DNA of 53,660 bases, taken from positions 1-53,660 of the forward strand of contig CAJOMZ010000002.1 in the NCBI GenBank assembly GCA_905236645.1, in the 5' to 3' direction. The position numbers and the translations under genes are program-made. Origin of the DNA: an uncultured Bacteroidales bacterium (GTDB lineage Bacteria; Bacteroidota; Bacteroidia; Bacteroidales; P3). Below are positions 34,250-42,780 of this stretch, in pieces. The notes below the pieces were generated by a model, which was not told the DNA's origin, made no database searches, and saw only the letters and a program-made list of their open reading frames with translations. Positions within the stretch are counted from its first letter, which is position 1, and each line of letters begins with the position of its first letter.

Positions 34250-34321
34250 CAGTTGCATAAATAGTGGGCTGAAACGTTATTTGGCTCATTATGAGATTGT
34301 ATTGTTTAAAATTGAAAAGTT

Positions 34322-35269
34322 ATGACAAACGAAGAGCTTAAAAATGAGATAATCCGTCTGAAGAAAGAGAAGAATGCCGTAATATTGGGCCATTACTATC
34401 AGATTGACGAAATCCAGGCCTTGTCGGACTATGTAGGCGACAGCCTTGCATTGGCGCAGGAGGCGCAGCGCACCGACGCACCGATCATCGTATTCTGCGG
34501 AGTTCATTTTATGGCTGAGACTGCCAAGATACTCAACCCCACCCGCAAGGTGCTGCTGCCCGATGTCGAGGCGAGCTGCTCGTTGGCCGAATCGTGCACT
34601 GGCGAGGATTTGCGTCGCTTCAAGGCCGAGCATCCGGGGCATATTGTCGTTTCGTATGTCAATTGTTCGGCCGAGGTGAAGGCCGAGTCGGACCTGATTT
34701 GCACCTCGGGCAACGCCGAGAAGCTGATTAACGCTTTGCCGGCCGACCAGAAGATTATATTTGCCCCTGACAAGAATCTTGGCGGTTATATCAATCGTCA
34801 GACCGGCAGGGAAATGGTGCTTTGGAACGGAGTGTGCACCGTCCACGACGCTTTGGAGGCGGAGAGTATACTGAAACTGAAGCAGCAGAACCCCGACGCT
34901 CCGGTCATTGCCCATCCCGAGTGCAACAGCGCAGTGCTGGCCGTATCGGAGTTTATCGGGTCGACAAAGGCAATGCTCAACTATGTTGCCAAGTCGGAAG
35001 GCAAACGTTTCATCGTCGCTACCGAATCGGGTATCCTTTACGAGATGCGGAAGAACAATCCCGACAAGGAGTTTATAGCCGTGCCGAGCGGGGAGAGTTG
35101 CGCCTGCACAGACTGCTCGTATATGAAACTCAACACATTGGAGAAGTTGTACAGATGCTTGCGCGACGAGCAGCCTGAGATTCAGCTCGACGCCGAAATG
35201 ATAGAGCGTGCCCGCCGACCGATAGTGCGTATGCTTGATATGTCGCGCGAACTGGGTATCATTAAATAG
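34322..35269 (+). CDS. nadA: Quinolinate synthase
   Basis: 315 aa. Condenses iminoaspartate with dihydroxyacetone phosphate to quinolinate in NAD synthesis, using one [4Fe-4S] cluster. Seen: AVILGHYYQIDEIQALSDYVGDSL, VFCGVHFMAETAKIL, VVSYVNCSAEVKAESD, DKNLGGYINRQTG, HPECNSAVLAVS, and the C-terminal SCACTDCSYMKLNTL with cluster cysteines. First gene of the plus-strand run beside the candidate origin. nadB and nadC are not in the window, but nadK, which uses the NAD product, is. Confidence 0.97.
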   Translation: MTNEELKNEIIRLKKEKNAVILGHYYQIDEIQALSDYVGDSLALAQEAQRTDAPIIVFCGVHFMAETAKILNPTRKVLLPDVEASCSLAESCTGEDLRRFKAEHPGHIVVSYVNCSAEVKAESDLICTSGNAEKLINALPADQKIIFAPDKNLGGYINRQTGREMVLWNGVCTVHDALEAESILKLKQQNPDAPVIAHPECNSAVLAVSEFIGSTKAMLNYVAKSEGKRFIVATESGILYEMRKNNPDKEFIAVPSGESCACTDCSYMKLNTLEKLYRCLRDEQPEIQLDAEMIERARRPIVRMLDMSRELGIIK

Positions 35270-35290
35270 GGTGTTTCATACCGTTAGGCT

Positions 35291-35785
35291 ATGATTGGTC
35301 AGAAAGAGGTTTACGACTGCTTGGAGCGTTTGGGAATAAGCTATGAGTATTACGAGCACCCCGAGGCTCCGACTATCGAGATTGCCGCTCAGTTCTACCG
35401 CGGCGAGGGCACGACGCTGTGCAAGAATCTGTTTTTCCGCAACCACAAGGGCAATCGTCATTATCTGGTGATAATGAAGAGCACCTTTGAGATGGATATC
35501 CATAGCGTTGAGAAAATGCTGCATCAGGGCAAGCTTTCGTTTGCGTCGCCCGAGCGTATGATGCGCTATCTTGGTGTGAGGCCAGGGTCGGTCAGTCTGT
35601 TCAATCTGGTCAACGACACCAGTCACGACGTGACGCTGTTTGTCGATTCCGGTCTGCTGAAGGTGGAGAAGGTGAGCTTTCACCCCAACGACAACCGTGC
35701 CTCGCTGGTGATAAGCAGTGCCGATATGTTGAAATTCATCGAGAAAATGGGTGTAGACTACGAGGTGTTGAATCTCTATGAATGA
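35291..35785 (+). CDS. YbaK/ProX-type prolyl-tRNA editing protein
   Basis: 164 aa, a single YbaK/aminoacyl-tRNA deacylase domain. Seen: EYYEHPEAPTIEIAAQFYRG, GTTLCKNLFFRNHKGNRHYL, VRPGSVSLFNLVND and a final VDYEVLNLYE. This form, lacking a synthetase body, resembles the ProX/PrdX (ProXp-ala) group that removes alanine misattached to tRNA-Pro. Cytoplasmic. It lies 21 bp after nadA and is probably cotranscribed. The exact mischarged substrate cannot be read from the sequence. Confidence 0.88.
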   Translation: MIGQKEVYDCLERLGISYEYYEHPEAPTIEIAAQFYRGEGTTLCKNLFFRNHKGNRHYLVIMKSTFEMDIHSVEKMLHQGKLSFASPERMMRYLGVRPGSVSLFNLVNDTSHDVTLFVDSGLLKVEKVSFHPNDNRASLVISSADMLKFIEKMGVDYEVLNLYE

Positions 35786-35892
35786 CCGGAACCCGAGGTG
35801 TTGAAAAAGCTGTGACGGATTGTTGATAACCTGATGAAAACGCAAACCCGATCAATTATTATATAGTGTTGAAGAATAACAGATTACAGGTA

Positions 35893-35908
35893 TGTTTCAC
35901 GTGTAACA
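35893..35908. other. parS-like site 3 (one mismatch)
   Basis: TGTTTCACGTGTAACA, one base from the perfect site (GTGTAACA for GTGAAACA), just before the RluA-family gene. A DnaA-box-like TTATCAACA (35821-35829, minus) is 64 bp away. Confidence 0.75.
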
Positions 35909-35928
35909 TTTTTTAGAGGAGAAAGCAG

Positions 35929-36798
35929 ATGAAAACATTGGAAATAGAAGTCAAGGAACCTATAAAACTTCTTGAGCTTATAGAGAAGACTTTTCCTGAC
36001 AGCAGTCGCACAAAGCACAAGGAAATATTGGCCCATAGGGTGATTATTGCTTCGCGCCATATCACTCGATATGACTTTCCGCTTGTGCCGGGGATGAAGG
36101 TTGTGATTGAAGGCGACGAGAACAAGAACAAGCTGATGCGTGGCAATATGCCTATAGTTTATGAAGACCGTTATCTGTTTGTTGTTGACAAGCCGGTGGG
36201 CCTGCTCAGCAGCAGCACTCATCCTGACGACCGCACGGTGATCAGCGAGCTGAACGATTACCTTATCCGTCGCCGTTCGAGGCAGCGCGCCCACGTGGTG
36301 CACCGCTTGGACAGGGATACGTCGGGGCTGCTGCTTGTGGCCAAGTCGAAAGAGGTGGCGCGTGCATTCGAGAAGGACTGGAAGGAACGGGTCTACGACC
36401 GCGCCTATGTCGCTGTGACGTGGGGCGCTCCGGTGCCCGCCAGCGGGACGGTAAGGTCGTGGCTTACGGAGAACGAGTATGGAGTAGTGTCGTCGCCTAC
36501 CGACAATGGCGGCAAGCTGGCTATAACAAACTATAAAACTCTGCGGAAGCAAGGCAGATTTGCTTTGGTGCAGATGAACCTTGAAACAGGGCGTCGCAAC
36601 CAGATTCGTGTGCAGATGCGAGAATTGGGCCATCCGTTGCTGCAGGATCCGATTTACGGATACAAGGACGACAATTCGCCGCTGAAACGACTGGCCCTTC
36701 ACGCCTTCAAGCTTTGCTTCCGCCACCCCGTGACGGATAAGGACATCAAGCTTGAAACGCCGTTTCCGCAAGAGTTTATGGCTCTTTTCTCAAAATAG
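35929..36798 (+). CDS. RluA family pseudouridine synthase
   Basis: 289 aa. An N-terminal S4-like RNA-binding region of about 75 residues (SRTKHKEILAHRVIIASRHITRYD) precedes the catalytic domain with YEDRYLFVVDKPVGLLS, the active-site aspartate in HRLDRDTSGLLLVAK, and the ending LETGRRNQIRVQMRELGHPLLQDPIYG. Isomerises uridine to pseudouridine in rRNA or tRNA; the target cannot be assigned to RluC, RluD or TruC from the sequence alone. parS site 3 lies 20 bp before the start. Confidence 0.93.
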   Translation: MKTLEIEVKEPIKLLELIEKTFPDSSRTKHKEILAHRVIIASRHITRYDFPLVPGMKVVIEGDENKNKLMRGNMPIVYEDRYLFVVDKPVGLLSSSTHPDDRTVISELNDYLIRRRSRQRAHVVHRLDRDTSGLLLVAKSKEVARAFEKDWKERVYDRAYVAVTWGAPVPASGTVRSWLTENEYGVVSSPTDNGGKLAITNYKTLRKQGRFALVQMNLETGRRNQIRVQMRELGHPLLQDPIYGYKDDNSPLKRLALHAFKLCFRHPVTDKDIKLETPFPQEFMALFSK

Positions 36799-36862
36799 GC
36801 GGCAGCGCTGCAATAAAAGAGCAAAATAATCGTTATATTTAAGAAAGAATATTGATAACAGA

Positions 36863-37486
36863 ATGGATTATAATACAAACAGGGGAGAAATGCTGTACAG
36901 GGAGTATGGCCGCACGATAGAAAAAATAATAGAGAATGTGTGTGCCACTCCTGAGGGCGAAGAGCGCAACGAGGCAGCCAGAGCCATCGTCACTTCGATG
37001 GCACAGATTGCCGGCTTGTCGCTTCGCGACGATGTGGTGTACCATAAGCTATGGGACCATCTTATGATAATGTCCGATTTCGTGTTGGAGAGTGCCTGGC
37101 CGTTTGGACAGGAGGAGTTGGCACAGCTGAAGGAACGCCACGAGACGGTGGAGGGATCGAAGGCAGAGAGGCTTCCCTATAAGGACCGTACTATCGCCAG
37201 CCGTCACTACGGCGAGTACCTTGAGTCGATGCTGCACCATTTGAAGGACATCCCTGACGGCGAGGAGTATCGTGCGCTCATTACCCTTGTGGCTCAGCAG
37301 GCCAAGCGTTCCTATCTGGTGTGGAACGGAGAGTTGTCGGACGACAACATCGTAGTGGAGCAGATGATACGCATATCGGGCGACGAACGTTTGAGAGAAT
37401 ATCTCATTGACAAGCCGATCAATGTGCCGCCCAATACCTTGCCGATAGAGACAACGCCGTCGAAAAAGAAAAAGAAGAGAAAGTAA
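36863..37486 (+). CDS. DUF4290 family protein
   Basis: 207 aa, soluble, helical, with a very basic C-terminus (PSKKKKKRK). MDYNTNRGEMLYREYGRTIE and VVYHKLWDHLMIMSDF are typical of DUF4290, a Bacteroidota family of unknown function that is normally encoded immediately before murA, as it is here (33-bp gap). The context suggests a link with cell-wall synthesis, but no activity is known. Confidence 0.88.
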   Translation: MDYNTNRGEMLYREYGRTIEKIIENVCATPEGEERNEAARAIVTSMAQIAGLSLRDDVVYHKLWDHLMIMSDFVLESAWPFGQEELAQLKERHETVEGSKAERLPYKDRTIASRHYGEYLESMLHHLKDIPDGEEYRALITLVAQQAKRSYLVWNGELSDDNIVVEQMIRISGDERLREYLIDKPINVPPNTLPIETTPSKKKKKRK

Positions 37487-37519
37487 CAAAGTGATGCATT
37501 AACCGAAATAAAATTTGCT

Positions 37520-38881
37520 ATGAGTAGTTTTGAAATAGAAGGCGGATACAAACTGAAGGGGACCATACTCCCGCAGGGGGCCAAGAACGAGGCTCTTCAG
37601 GTGATATGCGCCGTGCTGCTGACCGAAGAGCGGGTGGTGATAGAGAATGTGCCCGACATCAGAGATGTGAATCATTTGATTGAACTTCTCAGACTGCTCG
37701 GGGTAAAGGTTGAGACACTTGCCTGGGACGGAGTGGGGAAGAGCTACGCTTTCCAGGCCGACGACATAAAGTTGGAGGTCATTGGCAGCCCTGATTTTTG
37801 TTCGCTTGCTTCGCGCCTTCGCGGAAGCATTATGATAGCCGGTCCGCTGCTGGCCCGGTTCGGTAAGGCTGTCATACCGCAGCCGGGCGGTGACAAGATT
37901 GGCCGCCGCCGCATCGACACCCATCTGACGGGTATGGAGATGCTCGGTGCCAAGATCGAAGACTTCCTGCTGCGCGTGCCGGCAACGGAAAACGGACGAA
38001 GTGCCCAATATGGAGGCTACAGGCTTGATGCCGGCGACGGGTTGACGGGCAGGTATATGCTGCTCGACGAGGCCAGCGTTACGGGTACGGCCAATATTAT
38101 TATGGCCGCTGTTATGGCCAAAGGCACTACAACAATAATGAATGCCGCCTGCGAGCCATACGTCTACCAGCTGTGCGAGATGCTCAACAGGATGGGGGCG
38201 CGCATCGGCGGTGTGCGCAGCAACCGACTTACAATCGAAGGGGTCGACAGCCTTGGCGGTACTGTACACCGGTTGCTGCCCGATATGATTGAGGTGGGCA
38301 GTTTTATAGGTATGGCTGCTATGACTCAGAGTGATATCACTATCGGCAATGTGGCGCTGGAGCATCTGGGCTTGATTCCGCAGGTGTTCCGTCGCCTGGG
38401 CGTGGAGATATGGCAGAAAGGCGACGACCTTTACATCCCGGCCAAAGAGGTGTATGAAATAGACCGTTTTATGGACGGGTCGATACTTACGATTGCCGAT
38501 GCACCGTGGCCAGGATTCACCCCCGACCTTATAAGCATTGCATTGGTTACAGCAATACAGGCCCGCGGTAGCGTGCTGATACATCAGAAGATGTTTGAGA
38601 GCCGCCTGTTCTTTGTGGACAAGCTGATAGATATGGGCGCGCAGATTATCCTGTGCGACCCTCACCGCGCGACAGTTATAGGACTGGCACGTGAACATCA
38701 GCTGAGGGGTATGCATATGACTTCGCCCGACATCAGGGCCGGTGTCGCACTGCTCATCGCTGCTATGGCGGCACAAGGTGTCAGCCATATCGACAACATA
38801 GAGCAGATTGACCGCGGATATGAACACATAGACGAGCGCCTGAACGCGCTCGGCGCAAAAATTAAAAGAGTAGACTATTAA
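37520..38881 (+). CDS. murA: UDP-N-acetylglucosamine 1-carboxyvinyltransferase, Asp active-site variant
   Basis: 453 aa. Transfers enolpyruvate from PEP to UDP-GlcNAc, the first committed step of peptidoglycan synthesis. Seen: ILPQGAKNEALQVICA, SLASRLRGSIMIAGPLLARFG, PGGDKIGRRRIDTHL, EASVTGTANIIMAAVMAKG and RAGVALLIAAMAAQG. The usual catalytic Cys (C115 in E. coli, target of fosfomycin) is Asp here (D125, in PGGDKIG; codon at 37892), a known natural form in some lineages that resists fosfomycin. Slightly longer than usual. Follows DUF4290; precedes a CpsB-like phosphatase by 9 bp. Confidence 0.96.
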   Translation: MSSFEIEGGYKLKGTILPQGAKNEALQVICAVLLTEERVVIENVPDIRDVNHLIELLRLLGVKVETLAWDGVGKSYAFQADDIKLEVIGSPDFCSLASRLRGSIMIAGPLLARFGKAVIPQPGGDKIGRRRIDTHLTGMEMLGAKIEDFLLRVPATENGRSAQYGGYRLDAGDGLTGRYMLLDEASVTGTANIIMAAVMAKGTTTIMNAACEPYVYQLCEMLNRMGARIGGVRSNRLTIEGVDSLGGTVHRLLPDMIEVGSFIGMAAMTQSDITIGNVALEHLGLIPQVFRRLGVEIWQKGDDLYIPAKEVYEIDRFMDGSILTIADAPWPGFTPDLISIALVTAIQARGSVLIHQKMFESRLFFVDKLIDMGAQIILCDPHRATVIGLAREHQLRGMHMTSPDIRAGVALLIAAMAAQGVSHIDNIEQIDRGYEHIDERLNALGAKIKRVDY

Positions 38882-38890
38882 GGTTTAAAT

Positions 38891-39670
38891 ATGTTTGGAT
38901 TATTCAGAAAGAAAAAAACACTTCCGACTTTTGCTCCGCTGGTGACAGATATGCACTGCCACCTGCTCCCATTGGTGGACGATGGAAGCAAATCGCTTGA
39001 GGAGTCGCTTGAAGTAATGCAGGCAATGAGGGAATGCGGATTCGAGGAGATTAGACTTACTCCCCACTTCAATTATCCGCGCTTTCCGAACAAGGCCGAC
39101 GACATACAGGAACGCTACAAGCATTTCTGCGCCGAAGTTGAGGCCAACAAGGGCGACAGGCAGATTCCCCGGATGACGAGCGTCACCGGCGAATACCAGA
39201 TAGGCGACGGCTTTGCCGAGTATTTGGAAAGCGGACAGCTTTTGACCTATCGCTTCGCCGACCCTAAACGCTGCTCGGAGAAGGGACTTCTGCTCATAGA
39301 GTTCTCTCTTCACCAGAAGCGTATGGGGCTTGAAGATACGGTATTCAAACTGCAGATGGATGGCTATGATGTCATACTTGCCCATCCGGAGCGTTATCCA
39401 TACTTCGACAGCCACAGCGAGGTGCTGGAGCGGTTCAAGGAACAGGGCGTGTATTTCCAGACAAACATCCTTTCGTTCGACGGCTTCTACGGCGAGGCGT
39501 CGCAGAAAAAAGCCTTCGACTATGTCGAGAACGGCTGGGTGGAGTTTCTGGGTACCGATATGCACAATGTGATGTATGCCGAAGCCTTGCGGCACGCCTC
39601 GTCCAATCGCAAGATTATCCAGCTCGTAGAGAAGAATGAATTTGAAAACAAAAACCTTGTCAGTAGATAA
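38891..39670 (+). CDS. CpsB/YwqE-like PHP-domain tyrosine-protein phosphatase
   Basis: 259 aa. A short basic N-terminus (FGLFRKKKTL) is followed by the PHP motif DMHCHLLPLVDDGSKSLEES, LTPHFNYPRFPNK, LLLIEFSLHQKRMG, LAHPERYPYF and LGTDMHN, whose His and Asp residues bind the metals. This is the CpsB/CapC group that dephosphorylates tyrosine kinases controlling capsule export. No tyrosine kinase gene is adjacent, so the partner lies elsewhere. Encoded 9 bp after murA and 15 bp before purB. Confidence 0.9.
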   Translation: MFGLFRKKKTLPTFAPLVTDMHCHLLPLVDDGSKSLEESLEVMQAMRECGFEEIRLTPHFNYPRFPNKADDIQERYKHFCAEVEANKGDRQIPRMTSVTGEYQIGDGFAEYLESGQLLTYRFADPKRCSEKGLLLIEFSLHQKRMGLEDTVFKLQMDGYDVILAHPERYPYFDSHSEVLERFKEQGVYFQTNILSFDGFYGEASQKKAFDYVENGWVEFLGTDMHNVMYAEALRHASSNRKIIQLVEKNEFENKNLVSR

Positions 39671-39685
39671 AAGAAACAAAGAGAT

Positions 39686-41026
39686 ATGAACAGTTTAGAT
39701 GCTATTTCGCCCGTTGACGGACGCTATCGTTCGAAGACAGAACCGTTTGCCAACTATTTTTCCGAGTCGGCACTGATACGCTATCGGGTGCGTGTTGAAA
39801 TCGAATACTATATTGCCCTTATGAGGCAGCTGGGCACAGAGTGCAACACTACGGATGCCGAGCAGTTGAGAGATTTTTACCGCAACTGGACCGTCGAATC
39901 CGCTCAGAGGGTAAAGGACATAGAAAAGACCACCAACCACGATGTAAAGGCCGTGGAGTACTTTATCAAGGAGCGACTTGATGCCATCGGAAGCACGCTG
40001 CCTCGCGAACTGGTACACTTCGGTTTGACGTCGCAGGATATTAACAATACGGCATTCCCTATGATGATGATGGAAGCCCACCGGGATGTGGTGCGTCCTG
40101 CATACGAGGAACTTACGGGCAAGATAGAGAGCCTTGCCGAGGAATGGCGCAATATTCCGATGTTGGCCCACACCCACGGTCAGCCGGCATCGCCCACGGC
40201 TTTGGGTAAGGAACTGATGGTTTTTGTATACCGTTTGCGCGAGCAGATGAAGACCATCGACAGCGTGCCGTTTACCGGCAAGTTCGGAGGAGCCACGGGC
40301 AACTACAACGCCCACCGTGTGGCATATCCTCAGGTAGACTGGCGCAAGTTTGGCGACAATTTCCTGAAAGAGAGTCTTGGCCTTGAACGTCAGCAACTGA
40401 CCACTCAGATAGAGAATTACGACTACCTTGCAGCCTATCTCGACGCCTTGCGGCGTATGAACACCATATTGATAGACCTTTGCCGCGATATATGGACATA
40501 TATCTCAATGAACTACTTCCGTCAGCGCATAAAGGCTGGCGAGGTGGGCAGCTCGGCAATGCCCCACAAGGTCAACCCCATTGATTTTGAGAATGCTGAA
40601 GGCAATCTTGGTATAGCCGATGCGCTGCTGACCCATTTCTCAATGAAACTGCCTGTCTCCCGTATGCAGCGTGACCTTACCGACTCGACGGTAATACGCA
40701 ACCTGGGTATGCCGTTGGCACATACGCTGGTAGCCATCCAGTCGTTGATGAAAGGCTTGGGCAAGCTGCTGCTCAACGAGGCTAAACTACACGAAGACCT
40801 TGAAGAGAACTGGGCTGTTACGGCCGAGGCCATACAGACTGTCCTGCGTAGCGTGAACTACCCAAACCCCTATGAGGCGCTGAAACAGCTGACACGTACC
40901 AATGAAAAGGTGACGGCAGAGACAATGTCGGCATTCATCGACCAGCTTGATGTTGCCAAAGAGGTTAAAGACCGTCTTCACAGTATCACTCCGCACAATT
41001 ACCTCGGCTACGCCCAGGAATGGTAA
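39686..41026 (+). CDS. purB: Adenylosuccinate lyase
   Basis: 446 aa, full length. Cleaves SAICAR and adenylosuccinate in purine synthesis. Seen: SPVDGRYRSKTEPFANYFSE, TNHDVKAVEYFIKERL, HFGLTSQDINNTAF, AHTHGQPASPTALGKE, GKFGGATGNYNAHRVAYP, and the lyase signature GSSAMPHKVNPIDFENAEGN. Short form of the family typical of Proteobacteria and Bacteroidota. In the same plus-strand run as murA; purD, another purine gene, is at the end of the window but on the opposite strand. Confidence 0.97.
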   Translation: MNSLDAISPVDGRYRSKTEPFANYFSESALIRYRVRVEIEYYIALMRQLGTECNTTDAEQLRDFYRNWTVESAQRVKDIEKTTNHDVKAVEYFIKERLDAIGSTLPRELVHFGLTSQDINNTAFPMMMMEAHRDVVRPAYEELTGKIESLAEEWRNIPMLAHTHGQPASPTALGKELMVFVYRLREQMKTIDSVPFTGKFGGATGNYNAHRVAYPQVDWRKFGDNFLKESLGLERQQLTTQIENYDYLAAYLDALRRMNTILIDLCRDIWTYISMNYFRQRIKAGEVGSSAMPHKVNPIDFENAEGNLGIADALLTHFSMKLPVSRMQRDLTDSTVIRNLGMPLAHTLVAIQSLMKGLGKLLLNEAKLHEDLEENWAVTAEAIQTVLRSVNYPNPYEALKQLTRTNEKVTAETMSAFIDQLDVAKEVKDRLHSITPHNYLGYAQEW

Positions 41027-41052
41027 AGTCGACGAAAAGTTGAAACCAAATA

Positions 41053-42777
41053 TTGAAAAAGATAACGGCCATAGAATTGAAAGGCAGGAAACTCCTGATG
41101 TCTGCCTTTGTCATTGCAGCGGCGATGGCTGCGGTGCTAACTATGGCCACGGCACTGAGTGTAACTGATTTTCTACAGCTGATATTCCCCTCCGATGCCG
41201 GTGGCGGCACAAGCCTTAAAACAGCAGGCTCGGGCAACCCCGTTATGCTCGTTTTGGGACGTGTGTATCTTTTCCTTGCGGCACAGGGAACGCAAAAGGC
41301 ACTGTTGCTCTACGCACTGCTGCTTTTGTTGCTGTATGGGCTCAAAAACGTGTTCTCATATATATCTGCCGTTGTGTTTGCACGTATCAAAACGGGCATT
41401 CTCTTCGACATACGCAATCGTATGCACAGGGCCGTACTGAACCAGGACTTTGCCCGATGGTCGTCGCAGGCCCAGGGACAATGGCTTTCGCGTATGAGCA
41501 ACGATGTGGCCGAATATGAGGCCAACGTGCTTGACAGCATACAACTTATCGTCTCTGCCACTTTGACGATGATTATATATGTCACTATGCTGATTTACCT
41601 TGACTGGAAGCTGACACTGCTTGTTGTCGCTGTTATGGCCTTAGGCACCGTGCTTCTCTCGGCAAGTCGCCGCCTAAAACGCGAGAGCAGAAAGCTGCAA
41701 GCCCTGAATGGGGAATTGATGACAACAACGCAGGAGACACTCGACTCACTCAAGGAAATCAAGGCTGCCACGGCAATTGAGTATGTGAACCAGCGCCAAC
41801 AAAGCCAGAACAGCCTGTTCACCGCCCGTCGCATATCGCTTTACCGTCGCATCTATGCAGCATCGCCGCTGAGCGACTTTGTCGGCAACGCCATAGTCGC
41901 TGCAATATTGATTATCGGCGCCTATCGTGTTATGGGTGAAGCGGCCAGCCTGTCGCCGGCATTGTTTGTCTCGTACATAATGATTTATGTGCTCCTGCTA
42001 ACGCCTATAAAGGACTTCAGCAACGCCATTGCGCAGTTCAAGAAGGGTAGGGGTGTGGAAGAGCGCCTGGACGAGATAATGGACTCTGCTGCAAGCGCTT
42101 TGCCCGACGAAGACAGCAGACCGGAACCGGTCACTTCTATCGAGCTGCGCGACACCTCGTTCGCTTATGGAGACAAGCAAGTGTTTGAAGGTTTGAGCCT
42201 CAGTGTGCCGATGCATCGGCACACAGCCATCGTAGGTGAAAGTGGCAGCGGCAAAACAACCTTCGGACGAATGATTGCAGGCCTTCTTGAGCCACAGCAG
42301 GGGGAAATCCTTATCAACGGTATGCCGATGGCCGCTGCCGCACGAGCGGGCAGGATAGCCTACATTCCGCAAGAGCCAATGCTGTTCAACGACACCATTG
42401 AAGCCAACATACGCTTTGGCCGGCAATGGGTTACACGCGACGATATCGACAAGGCTGTGCAAATGGCCCAGCTCGAACCCGTGCTGCAGATGCATAAAGA
42501 GGGGCTACACACCTGTATTGGCGACGGGGGCTCGCTCCTCAGCGGTGGCGAACGCCAGCGAGTCAATATCGCCCGTGCCTTGGTGGGCGACCCCAGCGTG
42601 GTCATTATGGATGAGGCTACGGCGGCCCTTGATGCAGCTACAGAACAGCGCTTTACCGAAGCCTTACACACAATGATGGAGGGGCGGACGCTACTGGTCA
42701 TTGCCCATCGAGCCTCTACAATAGCCAACTGCGACAGAGTGTACGATATGAGAACAAAAACTTTTGTCAATCAGTAA
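41053..42777 (+). CDS. ABC exporter, fused permease and ATPase
   Basis: 574 aa, TTG start giving MKKITAIELKGRKLL; the first in-frame ATG is 16 codons later. About six transmembrane segments occupy residues 15-320, with the exporter-like VLDSIQLIVSATLTMIIYV region. The nucleotide-binding domain has GESGSGKTTFGRMIAG (Walker A), LLSGGERQRVNIARAL (signature), VVIMDEATAALDAAT (Walker B) and VIAHRAS (H-loop). Half-transporter, works as a homodimer; the MsbA-like architecture suggests lipid or peptide export, substrate unknown. Only 26 bp after purB and 3 bp before the T9SS-type protein gene. Confidence 0.93.
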   Translation: MKKITAIELKGRKLLMSAFVIAAAMAAVLTMATALSVTDFLQLIFPSDAGGGTSLKTAGSGNPVMLVLGRVYLFLAAQGTQKALLLYALLLLLLYGLKNVFSYISAVVFARIKTGILFDIRNRMHRAVLNQDFARWSSQAQGQWLSRMSNDVAEYEANVLDSIQLIVSATLTMIIYVTMLIYLDWKLTLLVVAVMALGTVLLSASRRLKRESRKLQALNGELMTTTQETLDSLKEIKAATAIEYVNQRQQSQNSLFTARRISLYRRIYAASPLSDFVGNAIVAAILIIGAYRVMGEAASLSPALFVSYIMIYVLLLTPIKDFSNAIAQFKKGRGVEERLDEIMDSAASALPDEDSRPEPVTSIELRDTSFAYGDKQVFEGLSLSVPMHRHTAIVGESGSGKTTFGRMIAGLLEPQQGEILINGMPMAAAARAGRIAYIPQEPMLFNDTIEANIRFGRQWVTRDDIDKAVQMAQLEPVLQMHKEGLHTCIGDGGSLLSGGERQRVNIARALVGDPSVVIMDEATAALDAATEQRFTEALHTMMEGRTLLVIAHRASTIANCDRVYDMRTKTFVNQ

Positions 42778-42780
42778 CCA

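Noticed and set aside
33890-34258. 122-codon minus-strand frame in the candidate origin
   Set aside because: Mainly translation of the inverted-repeat array (Tyr/Cys/Thr repeats); not a credible protein.
35884-36771. 295-codon minus-strand frame opposite the RluA-family gene
   Set aside because: Opposite strand of a clear pseudouridine synthase; no recognisable protein features.
37499-38827. Long antisense reading frame (442 codons) opposite murA
   Set aside because: Shadow of murA codon bias; composition rich in His/Gln/Cys without any family motif, and murA is unambiguous.
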